Origin: Lactiplantibacillus pentosus
GTDB lineage: Bacteria; Bacillota; Bacilli; Lactobacillales; Lactobacillaceae
Reading direction: 5' to 3'
Assembly (NCBI RefSeq): GCF_003641185.1
Contig: NZ_CP032757.1
Coordinates: 1,674,001-1,738,000 of the forward strand
Length of the DNA: 64,000 nucleotides
Below are positions 56,774 through 64,000 of the stretch, piece after piece (the first letter of the stretch is position 1; every line of letters begins with the position of its first letter). The notes beneath the pieces are model-generated. The model did not search any database. It worked only from the letters and a program-made list of their open reading frames with translations, and was not told the DNA's origin. The position numbers and the translations under genes were made by a program.

Positions 56774-56839
56774 ATGCAACAGCGATGGCAATTCACCACA
56801 ACTCAATTTCAGATAATACAATCGATGGCTCAACTGTAG
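56774..56839 (+). CDS. Possible 21-codon leader ORF between T-box and trpE
   Basis: ATG 56774 has GGAGG (56762-56766) 7 bases upstream. It encodes MQQRWQFTTTQFQIIQSMAQ plus Leu, Gln-rich with a single Trp, and ends in TAG 38 bases before trpE. No similarity recognised. Could be a spurious reading frame behind a chance site. Confidence 0.3.
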   Translation: MQQRWQFTTTQFQIIQSMAQL

Positions 56840-56876
56840 TCAGTCGATCACCTTCGTATATGAGGAGTGGTTCAAC

Positions 56877-58316
56877 ATGAAACCAACATTACAAACATTA
56901 ATGCCTTATCAAACGCACTATCCCTATGTGCCAGTTATGGTACAACGAACATTACCAGACTTTGACCCGCTAGCCGTTGCCAAGCTCGTTCAACGGATGG
57001 GCAATGGTTTTGCACTGACGATCGACCGGCATCATCGTTATAGCTATTTTAGTTTTAAACCGCAGCAAAGCTTAACTAGTCGGACGTTAGCATCGCACGA
57101 CCGCACCCATCCGAATGACGCGTTGCAGGCGATCCTGACGCAATATCGGACACCCCGTATTCACGGGTTACCGCCATTTACGGGTGGCCTGATGGGGTAC
57201 TTCGGTTATGAATATGTTCAGCAATTCATCCCCAAGTTACAGCTGACGCCCGCGGCCAGCGCCGACTTGGATGACTTCGGACTGTTCCTAGTGACTAGTG
57301 TGTTGGTTTATGATCACCAACACCATGAATTGGGATTGACGCAGCTAATTCCGACGGCCGATTTACCCACGGCATACGCGACAGCTGAAAGTCGGCTGAC
57401 GGCTAAATTGGAATCAATAATCCAGCAGTTAGAAACGCCGTTAGTCATGCCACCATTTCAGGTACAAGCATCACTTACCATGCAAGCTGATGCGCCAACG
57501 TATGCAAGTCGAGTGGAACGGATTCGGCACCATATTCGAGCCGGCGACATTTTTCAAATGATTTACGCTAATCCACGGATTGGAACCATGAGTGGGTCGC
57601 TATTAGCGGTTCACGCACAGTTGCAGGCAACGCAGGCCCCGTATCAGTGCTATTTTAAACAGGCTGATTTTGAATTAGCTGCCGCGTCGCCTGAAACCCT
57701 CGTCACCAAACAGGGCAACCAGATTGCAACCTATCCGTTAGCCGGGACGCGCCGGCGAGGGAAGACACCCACGGAAGACACCGAATTAGCACGTGAATTG
57801 CAGACGAATCCCAAGGAAATCGCGGAGCACAATATGCTGGTGGACCTTGGTCGCAACGATTTGGGCCAAGTGGCACAGTTCAAAAGTGTGCGGGTGACCA
57901 ACCTCCGCCGCCTGATTCGGTATTCGCAAGTGATGCATCTAGGATCACGAGTCGCTGCGGAGGTGGCACCGACCACAACAGCACTGCAAGTCTTAGCCGC
58001 AACATTTCCAGCGGGGACGTTATCCGGTGCACCAAAAGTAGAAGCGATGACACTGATCAATCATTATGAACACCAACCACGCGGGGTTTACGGCGGCTGC
58101 TTTGGCTACTTGGATTGTAATGGCAACATGGATATGGCAATTGGCATTCGGTTGGCTTATCGCTCACATGAGCGGCTAGTTGTGCCAGCGGGTGCTGGAA
58201 TCGTCGCCGATAGTATTGGTGCTCAAGAATTTAAGGAGTGCCAGAACAAACAACGCGCCGTGATGAATGCAGTACAATCCGCGAAAGGACGAGAAGTTCA
58301 TGAAATTACTCATTGA
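56877..58316 (+). CDS. trpE: Anthranilate synthase component I
   Basis: 479 residues. Makes anthranilate from chorismate with ammonia from TrpG. The catalytic domain has MIYANPRIGTMSG, AAASPETLV, YPLAGTRRRG, AEHNMLVDLGRNDLG and ATFPAGTLSGAPK. The N-terminal domain matches TrpE, but at the place of the Trp-binding LLES motif it reads GNGFALTIDRHHRYSYFSF. GAGGAGTGG site. Overlaps trpG by 17 bases. A PabB-like origin is possible, but the operon context makes TrpE far more likely. Confidence 0.93.
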   Translation: MKPTLQTLMPYQTHYPYVPVMVQRTLPDFDPLAVAKLVQRMGNGFALTIDRHHRYSYFSFKPQQSLTSRTLASHDRTHPNDALQAILTQYRTPRIHGLPPFTGGLMGYFGYEYVQQFIPKLQLTPAASADLDDFGLFLVTSVLVYDHQHHELGLTQLIPTADLPTAYATAESRLTAKLESIIQQLETPLVMPPFQVQASLTMQADAPTYASRVERIRHHIRAGDIFQMIYANPRIGTMSGSLLAVHAQLQATQAPYQCYFKQADFELAAASPETLVTKQGNQIATYPLAGTRRRGKTPTEDTELARELQTNPKEIAEHNMLVDLGRNDLGQVAQFKSVRVTNLRRLIRYSQVMHLGSRVAAEVAPTTTALQVLAATFPAGTLSGAPKVEAMTLINHYEHQPRGVYGGCFGYLDCNGNMDMAIGIRLAYRSHERLVVPAGAGIVADSIGAQEFKECQNKQRAVMNAVQSAKGREVHEITH

Positions 58317-58875
58317 TAACTATGACAGTTTTACTTATAACCTGTATCAATTGATTGGCCGCTTAACGCCGGACGTACGGGTGATCAAAAATGATGAACT
58401 CACGGTCGAAGCGATTGAAGCCTTACAACCCACTCACATTATTTTGTCGCCCGGACCCGGGACACCAGCGCATACGGGTGTCAGCTCCCAGGTGGTTCAA
58501 CGATTGGCTGGAAAAGTGCCAATTTTGGGCGTCTGCATGGGCTTAGAGGTGTTGGTGACAGCTTTTGGTGGCCAACTCCGCGCTGCTCACCAGTTGGTAC
58601 ATGGTCAGGCGACGCTGATGCAGGTCAAAGCCTCACCACTCTTTCAAGATTGCCCGATGCAGTTCATGGCGGCGCGCTACCATTCGCTAGTGGCAGATTC
58701 GTCCCAGTTACCCGGCAATTTCAGGGTGATTGGGACCAATGACGACCAGGAGATCATGGCAATTGAGGATGCCGGCCGTCATCTGTATGGCGTACAGTTT
58801 CATCCGGAATCCATCATGACACCGGCGCCAATTGGTGAACAACTGATTCGTAATTTTTTGACACTAACCGCTTAA
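58300..58875 (+). CDS. trpG: Anthranilate synthase component II, glutamine amidotransferase
   Basis: 191 residues from ATG 58300 (AAAGGA site). Triad glutaminase: Cys in GVCMGLEVL, His and Glu in FHPESIM; LLIDNYDSFTYNL at the start. Supplies ammonia to TrpE. May also serve 4-amino-4-deoxychorismate synthesis as in Bacillus. Confidence 0.95.
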   Translation: MKLLIDNYDSFTYNLYQLIGRLTPDVRVIKNDELTVEAIEALQPTHIILSPGPGTPAHTGVSSQVVQRLAGKVPILGVCMGLEVLVTAFGGQLRAAHQLVHGQATLMQVKASPLFQDCPMQFMAARYHSLVADSSQLPGNFRVIGTNDDQEIMAIEDAGRHLYGVQFHPESIMTPAPIGEQLIRNFLTLTA

Positions 58876-58929
58876 TGAACAGCTTTTGATAACTCAATAA
58901 AAAACACATGCAACTATGGAGGCATGATT

Positions 58930-59949
58930 ATGATTGAAAACGCAATTGCACAACTAACCAACCAAAAAAATCTCGACTTTGCAACGACCCAACAGGTGAT
59001 GACCGAAATTATGCAAGGGCACGCGACCGACGCTCAGATTGGCAGCTTTTTAACGGCACTAGCCATCAAACACGCAACCATTGATGAAATTGCCGGCGCG
59101 GCCACTGCGATGCGGGCGCAGGCATTATCATTCAGAGCGGGGCGACCGACCTTAGAAATCGTCGGGACTGGTGGTGATCGGTCTAATTCGTTCAACATCT
59201 CAACGACGACCGCGCTCGTGGTAGCGGCCGCCGGGGTACCCGTCACCAAGCACGGTAACCGGGCCGCTTCATCGAAGAGCGGCGCTGCCGATGTCTTGGA
59301 AGCGTTAGGGGTCAAAATTGATTTAACGCCTGCCCAAAGCTTAGCCCTCTTGAATCAGACTAATTTTGCCTTTATGTACGCTCGTGAATACCATCAAGCG
59401 ATGCGTTTTGTGGCCCCGGCACGGCAACAAATCAAGATTCCAACCATTTTTAACGTCCTAGGTCCGCTGGCAAATCCGGCGCATGCCCAAATGCAATTAT
59501 TAGGGGTCTATCGTCAAGATTTGATGGCCCCGCTGGCACAAGTTTTAATCAAATTGGGTGTCAAACACGCGATGGTCGTGCATAGTCGTGATGGTTTGGA
59601 TGAAATCTCAGCCGCGGCGCCAACGGATATCATTGACATTAATGACGGCCACTTAACGACGACCACCATGACACCAGAGCAATTCGGTTTGAAACGCTGT
59701 GCGCATGCCGATTTGATTGGTGGGACGGCTCAGGAAAACGCTGCGATCACGCGGTCGATTTTAGCGGGTGAACCCGGTGCACCGCGCGACGTCGTCCTCA
59801 TGAATGCCGCTGCCGCACTTCACATTGCGAAGCCGCAGCTAACTTTGGCCGATGCCTTGGCGCTCGCCACGCAGACGATCGATTCAGGTCAGGCCGCCGC
59901 AGAACTCACGCAATTGATTCAGAAGAGTCAGGCGGTGATGGCGTCATGA
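58930..59949 (+). CDS. trpD: Anthranilate phosphoribosyltransferase
   Basis: 339 residues. ATG 58930 has GGAGG 7 bases upstream; ATG 58924 is too close to it. PRPP-binding GTGGDRSNSFNIST and KHGNRAASSKSGAADVLEALG are present. Overlaps trpC by 4 bases (ATGA). Confidence 0.96.
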   Translation: MIENAIAQLTNQKNLDFATTQQVMTEIMQGHATDAQIGSFLTALAIKHATIDEIAGAATAMRAQALSFRAGRPTLEIVGTGGDRSNSFNISTTTALVVAAAGVPVTKHGNRAASSKSGAADVLEALGVKIDLTPAQSLALLNQTNFAFMYAREYHQAMRFVAPARQQIKIPTIFNVLGPLANPAHAQMQLLGVYRQDLMAPLAQVLIKLGVKHAMVVHSRDGLDEISAAAPTDIIDINDGHLTTTTMTPEQFGLKRCAHADLIGGTAQENAAITRSILAGEPGAPRDVVLMNAAAALHIAKPQLTLADALALATQTIDSGQAAAELTQLIQKSQAVMAS

Positions 59950-60728
59950 TTTTAACGCAACTTGTTGCCGGCAGTCAGCGGCGCGTACAGGCCGTGCCGC
60001 TAGCTGAGCGGATGGCGCTCGAGCAGCGCGCTCGCCAGATGACAGCCCCAGCGCCTTCGTTTAAACGAGCACTGGCGCAACCCGGATTAACCATCATTGG
60101 TGAGGTTAAGCGGGCCTCGCCGTCTAAAGGACTGATTGCACCCGATTTTGATTACCTGCAAATCGCCCAGGATTACCAAAATGCGAAAATCGATGCGATT
60201 TCGGTGTTGACCGAGCCGGATTATTTTCAGGGGCGGCTGGCCTATCTAGAAGCCATTGCAGCTACGGTCACCGTACCCACGTTACGCAAAGATTTCATCG
60301 TTGATGCAAGTCAGGTAGCAGCGGCCCGCGTGGCAGGGGCAAGTGCAGTATTACTAATCGTTGCCGCTTTAGACCCGGACCAATTGAAACGATTACTAGA
60401 CCTGACGCACGCGTTGCAGTTAGACGCATTAGTCGAAGCGCATACAGCGGCTGAAATTCAGCAAGCCGTCGCAGCCGGTGCGGACATCATTGGCATCAAT
60501 AATCGTAATTTGCAGGATTTCAGCGTGGACATTGCCACTAGCCAGCAACTACGACAACAAATTCCAGTGACGTGTTTAGCCGTAGCGGAATCCGGTATTC
60601 AAACGCCGAGCCAAGTCCATCAGCTAGCCACGGCCGGCTTCGATGCCATTTTAGTGGGTGAGACGCTGATGCGTGCGCCGGATAAAGCGGCAGCGGTGGC
60701 ACAATTACGTGCGGGGGTGGTCGCGTGA
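59946..60728 (+). CDS. trpC: Indole-3-glycerol phosphate synthase
   Basis: 260 residues, TIM barrel with GEVKRASPSKGLI, LRKDFIVDASQV, GINNRNLQDF and SGIQTPSQV. Closes the indole ring. Coupled at both ends (ATGA with trpD, GTGA with trpF). Confidence 0.96.
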   Translation: MILTQLVAGSQRRVQAVPLAERMALEQRARQMTAPAPSFKRALAQPGLTIIGEVKRASPSKGLIAPDFDYLQIAQDYQNAKIDAISVLTEPDYFQGRLAYLEAIAATVTVPTLRKDFIVDASQVAAARVAGASAVLLIVAALDPDQLKRLLDLTHALQLDALVEAHTAAEIQQAVAAGADIIGINNRNLQDFSVDIATSQQLRQQIPVTCLAVAESGIQTPSQVHQLATAGFDAILVGETLMRAPDKAAAVAQLRAGVVA

Positions 60729-61309
60729 CCCAAATTAAAATTTGCGGCCTGATGCGGCTCGCGGATGTGGCGATGGTCAATCAAGCACGGCCAGATGCGA
60801 TTGGATTCATCTTTGCGCCTGGACGTCGGCGGCAGATCACACCAGACCTAGCGAGGCAAATGGCGGCACAACTTAATCCACAGATTCAGCGCGTCGGCGT
60901 CTTCACAACTAACTCGCTGGCGGAAATTCTAGCGTTGGTGCAAGCCCACATCATTCAAGTGGTTCAGCTGCATGGCGCCCTGGATGATCCACGTGTGCCC
61001 CAACTACGAGCAGCTCACATTCCCGTGATTCAAGCGGTGATTCCCGCTGATGCAATCAGATGCCAAGCGGATTATCCGTTACTGGACAATTCGCACCCCG
61101 GGAGTGGTCAAGTCCTGGATTGGACGGACTTGCCACGGCTCAAACGGCCATTTATCTTAGCGGGAGGTTTGACGCCAGACAATGTGACGACTGCCATTCA
61201 ACAAATTTACCCAGCGATGGTCGATGTATCCAGCGGGGTCGAAACAAATGGTCAAAAGGATGCCCAGAAGATTGCGGCCATTGTTGCCCGCGCGCACCAA
61301 CTTAACTAA
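60725..61309 (+). CDS. trpF: Phosphoribosylanthranilate isomerase
   Basis: 194 residues, GTG start. TQIKICGLMRLADVAMVNQA includes the catalytic Cys; Asp of LLDNSHPGSGQVLDW and the C-terminal VDVSSGVETNGQKDAQKI complete the site. Followed by an 82-base gap to trpB. Confidence 0.96.
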   Translation: MTQIKICGLMRLADVAMVNQARPDAIGFIFAPGRRRQITPDLARQMAAQLNPQIQRVGVFTTNSLAEILALVQAHIIQVVQLHGALDDPRVPQLRAAHIPVIQAVIPADAIRCQADYPLLDNSHPGSGQVLDWTDLPRLKRPFILAGGLTPDNVTTAIQQIYPAMVDVSSGVETNGQKDAQKIAAIVARAHQLN

Positions 61310-61391
61310 TAGATAATCAGTAGACGAAGAATAAAAAATCGTGACAGATTCGATATGAAATCACACGACCCACTTAAACGGAGGATTCAAT

Positions 61392-62591
61392 ATGATTAAA
61401 AATACAACACGTCCAGGTCGTTACGGCGACTTTGGCGGCCAATATGTACCAGAGACCCTGATGACTGAATTGCATCGATTAGATCAAGCTTTCCAACACT
61501 ATCATCAAGATGCCCAATTTCAAGCCGAACTAACCGATCTGCTAAATAACTATGCCAACCGCCCATCCTTGCTATACCATGCACAGCGACTCTCTGACCA
61601 ATTGGGTGGTGCTCAGATTTATTTTAAACGTGAGGATTTGAACCACACCGGTGCGCATAAGATCAATAATGTCTTAGGGCAGGCGCTCCTCGCTAAGAAA
61701 ATGGGTAAAAAACGGTTGATTGCCGAAACGGGCGCTGGTCAGCACGGCGTGGCAACGGCGACGATCGCTGCCTTGTTTGGGATGGAATGTGAGATCTTCA
61801 TGGGTAAGGAAGACACGGACCGGCAAGCGCTGAACGTGTATCGCATGCAGTTGTTAGGTGCCAAGGTTCATCCAGTCACGACGGGCTCGATGGTGCTCAA
61901 AGATGCCATCAACGCGGCGTTGCAGGAGTGGACGCGACGCTGTGACGATACCGCCTACATCATGGGCTCGGCGACTGGGCCACATCCGTTTCCAATGATG
62001 GTCCATGAATTTCAAAGTGTCATCAGTATTGAAGCCAAACAACAGTTGTTGGCAGAAACCGGCCGTTTACCGGATGCCGTTGTCGCTTGCGTCGGTGGTG
62101 GGAGTAACGCTATTGGGAGCTTTGCTGCCTTTTTGGAGGACCCTTCCGTTCAGTTGATTGGCTGTGAAGCCGCTGGCAAAGGCATCGAAACGCCATTGAC
62201 GGCTGCGACGATTGAACGCGGACGAACTGGGATTTTTCACGGTATGAAGTCGTGTTTCTTACAAGATGAAGCGGGGCAGATTGCGCCAGTCTATTCCATC
62301 TCAGCTGGGCTGGATTATCCGGGTGTCGGGCCAGAACACGCTTACTTAGCTGAAACGGGGCGGGCCCAATACGTCGGCGTGACGGATGACCAAGCTGTTC
62401 AAGCATTTGAAATGATTGCTAAAGTCGAAGGCATTATTTGCGCGATTGAAAGTGCCCATGCTGTTGCTTATGTTCAACAGCTCGCACCAACCATGCGACC
62501 GGACCAAACGATTATTTGTACCTTGTCTGGACGTGGCGATAAAGATGTGGCCGCAATTGCAAAGTACCGGGGGGTAGAAATCAATGACTAA
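61392..62591 (+). CDS. trpB: Tryptophan synthase beta chain
   Basis: 399 residues. PLP lysine in [28 protein letters not shown] phosphate-binding loop, and EPEHAYL-type [14 protein letters not shown]. Makes Trp from indole and serine. It has its own GGAGG site and overlaps trpA by 8 bases. Confidence 0.97.
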   Translation: MIKNTTRPGRYGDFGGQYVPETLMTELHRLDQAFQHYHQDAQFQAELTDLLNNYANRPSLLYHAQRLSDQLGGAQIYFKREDLNHTGAHKINNVLGQALLAKKMGKKRLIAETGAGQHGVATATIAALFGMECEIFMGKEDTDRQALNVYRMQLLGAKVHPVTTGSMVLKDAINAALQEWTRRCDDTAYIMGSATGPHPFPMMVHEFQSVISIEAKQQLLAETGRLPDAVVACVGGGSNAIGSFAAFLEDPSVQLIGCEAAGKGIETPLTAATIERGRTGIFHGMKSCFLQDEAGQIAPVYSISAGLDYPGVGPEHAYLAETGRAQYVGVTDDQAVQAFEMIAKVEGIICAIESAHAVAYVQQLAPTMRPDQTIICTLSGRGDKDVAAIAKYRGVEIND

Positions 62592-63384
62592 TTTAGACCG
62601 CGTTTTTCAAAATCATAAGGCGTTCATTGCATTCGTTGTGGCGGGGGATCCAACTTTTGACGCGACTGTCGAGCAGGTGGTTGCGCTAGCGGAGTCGGGT
62701 TGTGACTTAGTTGAAATTGGCATTCCATTTTCGGACCCGGTTGCGGATGGTCCGGAGATTCAAGCCGCAGATTTACGCGCCTTTGACCAACAAATCACGC
62801 CGCAGCGAGTCTTCGAATTAGTCGCTGCAATTCGGGAGCAAACGGCAGTACCACTGGTGTTTCTGACCTATGCTAACATCGTTTATCAGTTCGGTTATAC
62901 GGCGTTTGCCAAGCGCTGCCAGGAATTGGATGTTGCCGGTTTGATTATCCCAGACTTACCCCTAGAGGAATCTGGTGAACTCCGGCCAACGCTTGATCAA
63001 TATGACGTGGCACTGATTCCGTTGATTGCGCCGACGAGCGACGATACTCGGATTGCAGCCATTGCGGCACAGGCCCGCGGCTTCATCTACGTCGTCTCCT
63101 CGCTGGGAGTGACTGGGACCCGCAACCACATTACGACCGACCTGACGACATTAGTCACGAAGATTCGGCAAGCGACGACCTTACCCGTTGCGATTGGGTT
63201 TGGCATCCATGACCCGGCACAGGCGCACGCAATGGCCAAATTTGCGGATGGTGTGATCGTCGGCAGCGCGGTAGTACATTTAATCGCGAACAACCAACCG
63301 GCGACGACGGTTTTGACCGACTATACACGCCAGATGCGCGCGGCGTTGGATGCGGTGACGGTGCCCGATGGTGGGAAGGGGTAA
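62584..63384 (+). CDS. trpA: Tryptophan synthase alpha chain
   Basis: 266 residues, TIM barrel. Catalytic Glu in [19 protein letters not shown] and the Asp in [13 protein letters not shown]; phosphate site [15 protein letters not shown]. Releases indole into the channel to TrpB. Last gene before the terminator. Confidence 0.96.
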   Translation: MTNLDRVFQNHKAFIAFVVAGDPTFDATVEQVVALAESGCDLVEIGIPFSDPVADGPEIQAADLRAFDQQITPQRVFELVAAIREQTAVPLVFLTYANIVYQFGYTAFAKRCQELDVAGLIIPDLPLEESGELRPTLDQYDVALIPLIAPTSDDTRIAAIAAQARGFIYVVSSLGVTGTRNHITTDLTTLVTKIRQATTLPVAIGFGIHDPAQAHAMAKFADGVIVGSAVVHLIANNQPATTVLTDYTRQMRAALDAVTVPDGGKG

Positions 63385-63772
63385 GCCAAGCAAGCTATTA
63401 CGGCAACAACTCAACTGTTCACTGGAAACTGGCCAAGTTGCGGGTAAGATTTTATTGCAACCGTGACAATTCCGGGATTACCGGATAATTAGTTCCTCAA
63501 AGTTAAATTGATGTCTTTGTGACGGTATCTGAACCTGATAAGGTGAGGATACCGTTTTTTTGTCAGCTTAGTACCGAATATTTGACGACTATGACCTTTA
63601 GATTCTTAGCGAATTTCCACTTAATAACTAGGAATCAGCTGTCCAAAGCGATGTAAACGTGGGTTTGCATTGAATTGACGTCAGCGCCTCGTATTCTAAT
63701 TAGTTTTCTGTTAGATTATGATAATACGATTAGAAAAGTGAATCGCAAATCAAACTAATGGGAGTGATGATA
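63385..63772. other. Non-coding region after trpA
   Basis: 388 bases with the trp terminator and an AT-rich promoter-like part near 63700-63740; no gene seen. Confidence 0.55.
63522..63561 (+). terminator. Terminator of the trp operon
   Basis: ACGGTATC / GGATACCGT outer stem with CCT / AGG inside and seven T. About 140 bases after trpA. Confidence 0.88.
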
Positions 63773-63922
63773 ATGGCAGCTATTCTTTCTTTGATGGTCG
63801 TCATGGGCTTCATGATGGTGGGCGAATGGGTCTCAACCCGGAGTCGAGCCTACGTGCCATCCGTTTTTATTAGAACTTGTTTAAAATCTAATATATTTGG
63901 TATGATAGTTCAAAAAAGGTGA
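63773..63922 (+). pseudogene. N-terminus of a membrane-protein gene cut by an IS
   Basis: ATG 63773 has GGGAGTG upstream. The first 33 codons (MAAILSLMVVMGFMMVGEW then VSTRSRAYVPSVFI) look like the start of a polytopic membrane protein, resembling DUF3100-type proteins. From about 63872 the sequence changes to an AT-rich IS end, and the frame stops at TGA 63920-63922. The rest of the gene would lie beyond the IS, outside the window. Family name is tentative. Confidence 0.55.
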
Positions 63923-64000
63923 TTAGTCATGAACTACCCAAGCAATATTTCCCGCCAACAATTTGAACTCATTCGTCCCGACTTAGAAGCTGCACGGCGT
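63872..64000 (+). mobile_element. Left end of an IS5-type insertion sequence
   Basis: From about 63872 (AGAACTTGTTTAAAATC) the sequence is AT-rich and leads, after a -10-like TATGAT and AAAAAAGGTGATT site, into a transposase start. The probable terminal inverted repeat begins near AGAACTTG; the right end is outside the window. Confidence 0.7.
63929..64000 (+). CDS. IS5-family transposase, N-terminal 24 residues
   Basis: MNYPSNISRQQFELIRPDLE then AARR. The pattern QFELIRPDLE near the start matches the N-terminal DUF4096-like domain of IS5-type transposases. Runs off the window. Confidence 0.72.
   Translation, partial: MNYPSNISRQQFELIRPDLEAARR

Overview
The window is a stretch of Gram-positive chromosome that I infer to be Lactiplantibacillus (Lactobacillus) plantarum. 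The basis is gene content and order (yqhT-efp-yqhY-nusB-folD-xseAB-ispA-tlyA-argR-recN; gmk-rpoZ-coaBC-priA-fmt-rsmB-prpC-prkC-rsgA-rpe-thiN; recG-plsX-acpP-rnc-smc-ftsY-ylxM-ffh-rpsP-khpA-rimM-trmD-rplS), protein sequences that look lactobacillar, moderate GC, and a very large adhesin with a KxYKxGxxW signal and an LPQTG anchor. No rRNA, tRNA, CRISPR array or replication origin was seen.

Layout. 1-8953: core genes for translation, folate C1 metabolism, isoprenoids, DNA repair and arginine-type regulation, mostly in tight overlapping operons. 9450-12875: an OpuC-type compatible-solute ABC transporter (ATPase with CBS pair, two permeases, one substrate-binding lipoprotein). The lipoprotein gene has an in-frame TAG at codon 7, so the importer probably has no receptor. 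13041-13379 (minus): a small YolD-like gene whose promoter contains a perfect GAAC-N4-GTTC SOS box. 13568-25651: nucleotide, CoA, translation-initiation, rRNA-modification, Ser/Thr kinase-phosphatase and ribosome-assembly genes. 25919-28444: rpmB (minus), then an Asp23 protein and a FakA-like kinase. 28693-43045: recG, lipid initiation (plsX, acpP), rnc, smc, the two SRP GTPases, ribosomal proteins and tRNA/rRNA maturation. 43483-44802: an AT-rich MFS drug-efflux gene that looks acquired. 45548-52432: a 2294-residue sortase-anchored surface protein with six MucBP-type repeats of about 207 residues. 52992-55344: an ABC exporter pair. 56417-63561: a Trp T-box riboswitch and the complete trpEGDCFBA operon. 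63773-64000: a small membrane-protein gene broken by an IS5-like element that runs off the window.

The most unusual part is the 1.5-kb non-coding stretch 55345-56876. It holds two diverged copies, in opposite orientation, of a roughly 260-300 nt element. Each copy has a long outer stem enclosing two hairpins. Between the copies the stems differ by compensating changes, while short single-stranded blocks and the outer-stem core (CTGACAACGCTGGAAC) are kept. This is covariation-type evidence for a structured RNA or structured mobile repeat that no known family I recognise explains. Other points for a second look are the OpuCC nonsense codon, the SOS-controlled YolD-like gene without a polymerase partner, the missing LLES feedback motif in TrpE, a 21-codon ORF with a strong ribosome binding site between the T-box and trpE, and the IS-truncated gene at the right edge.
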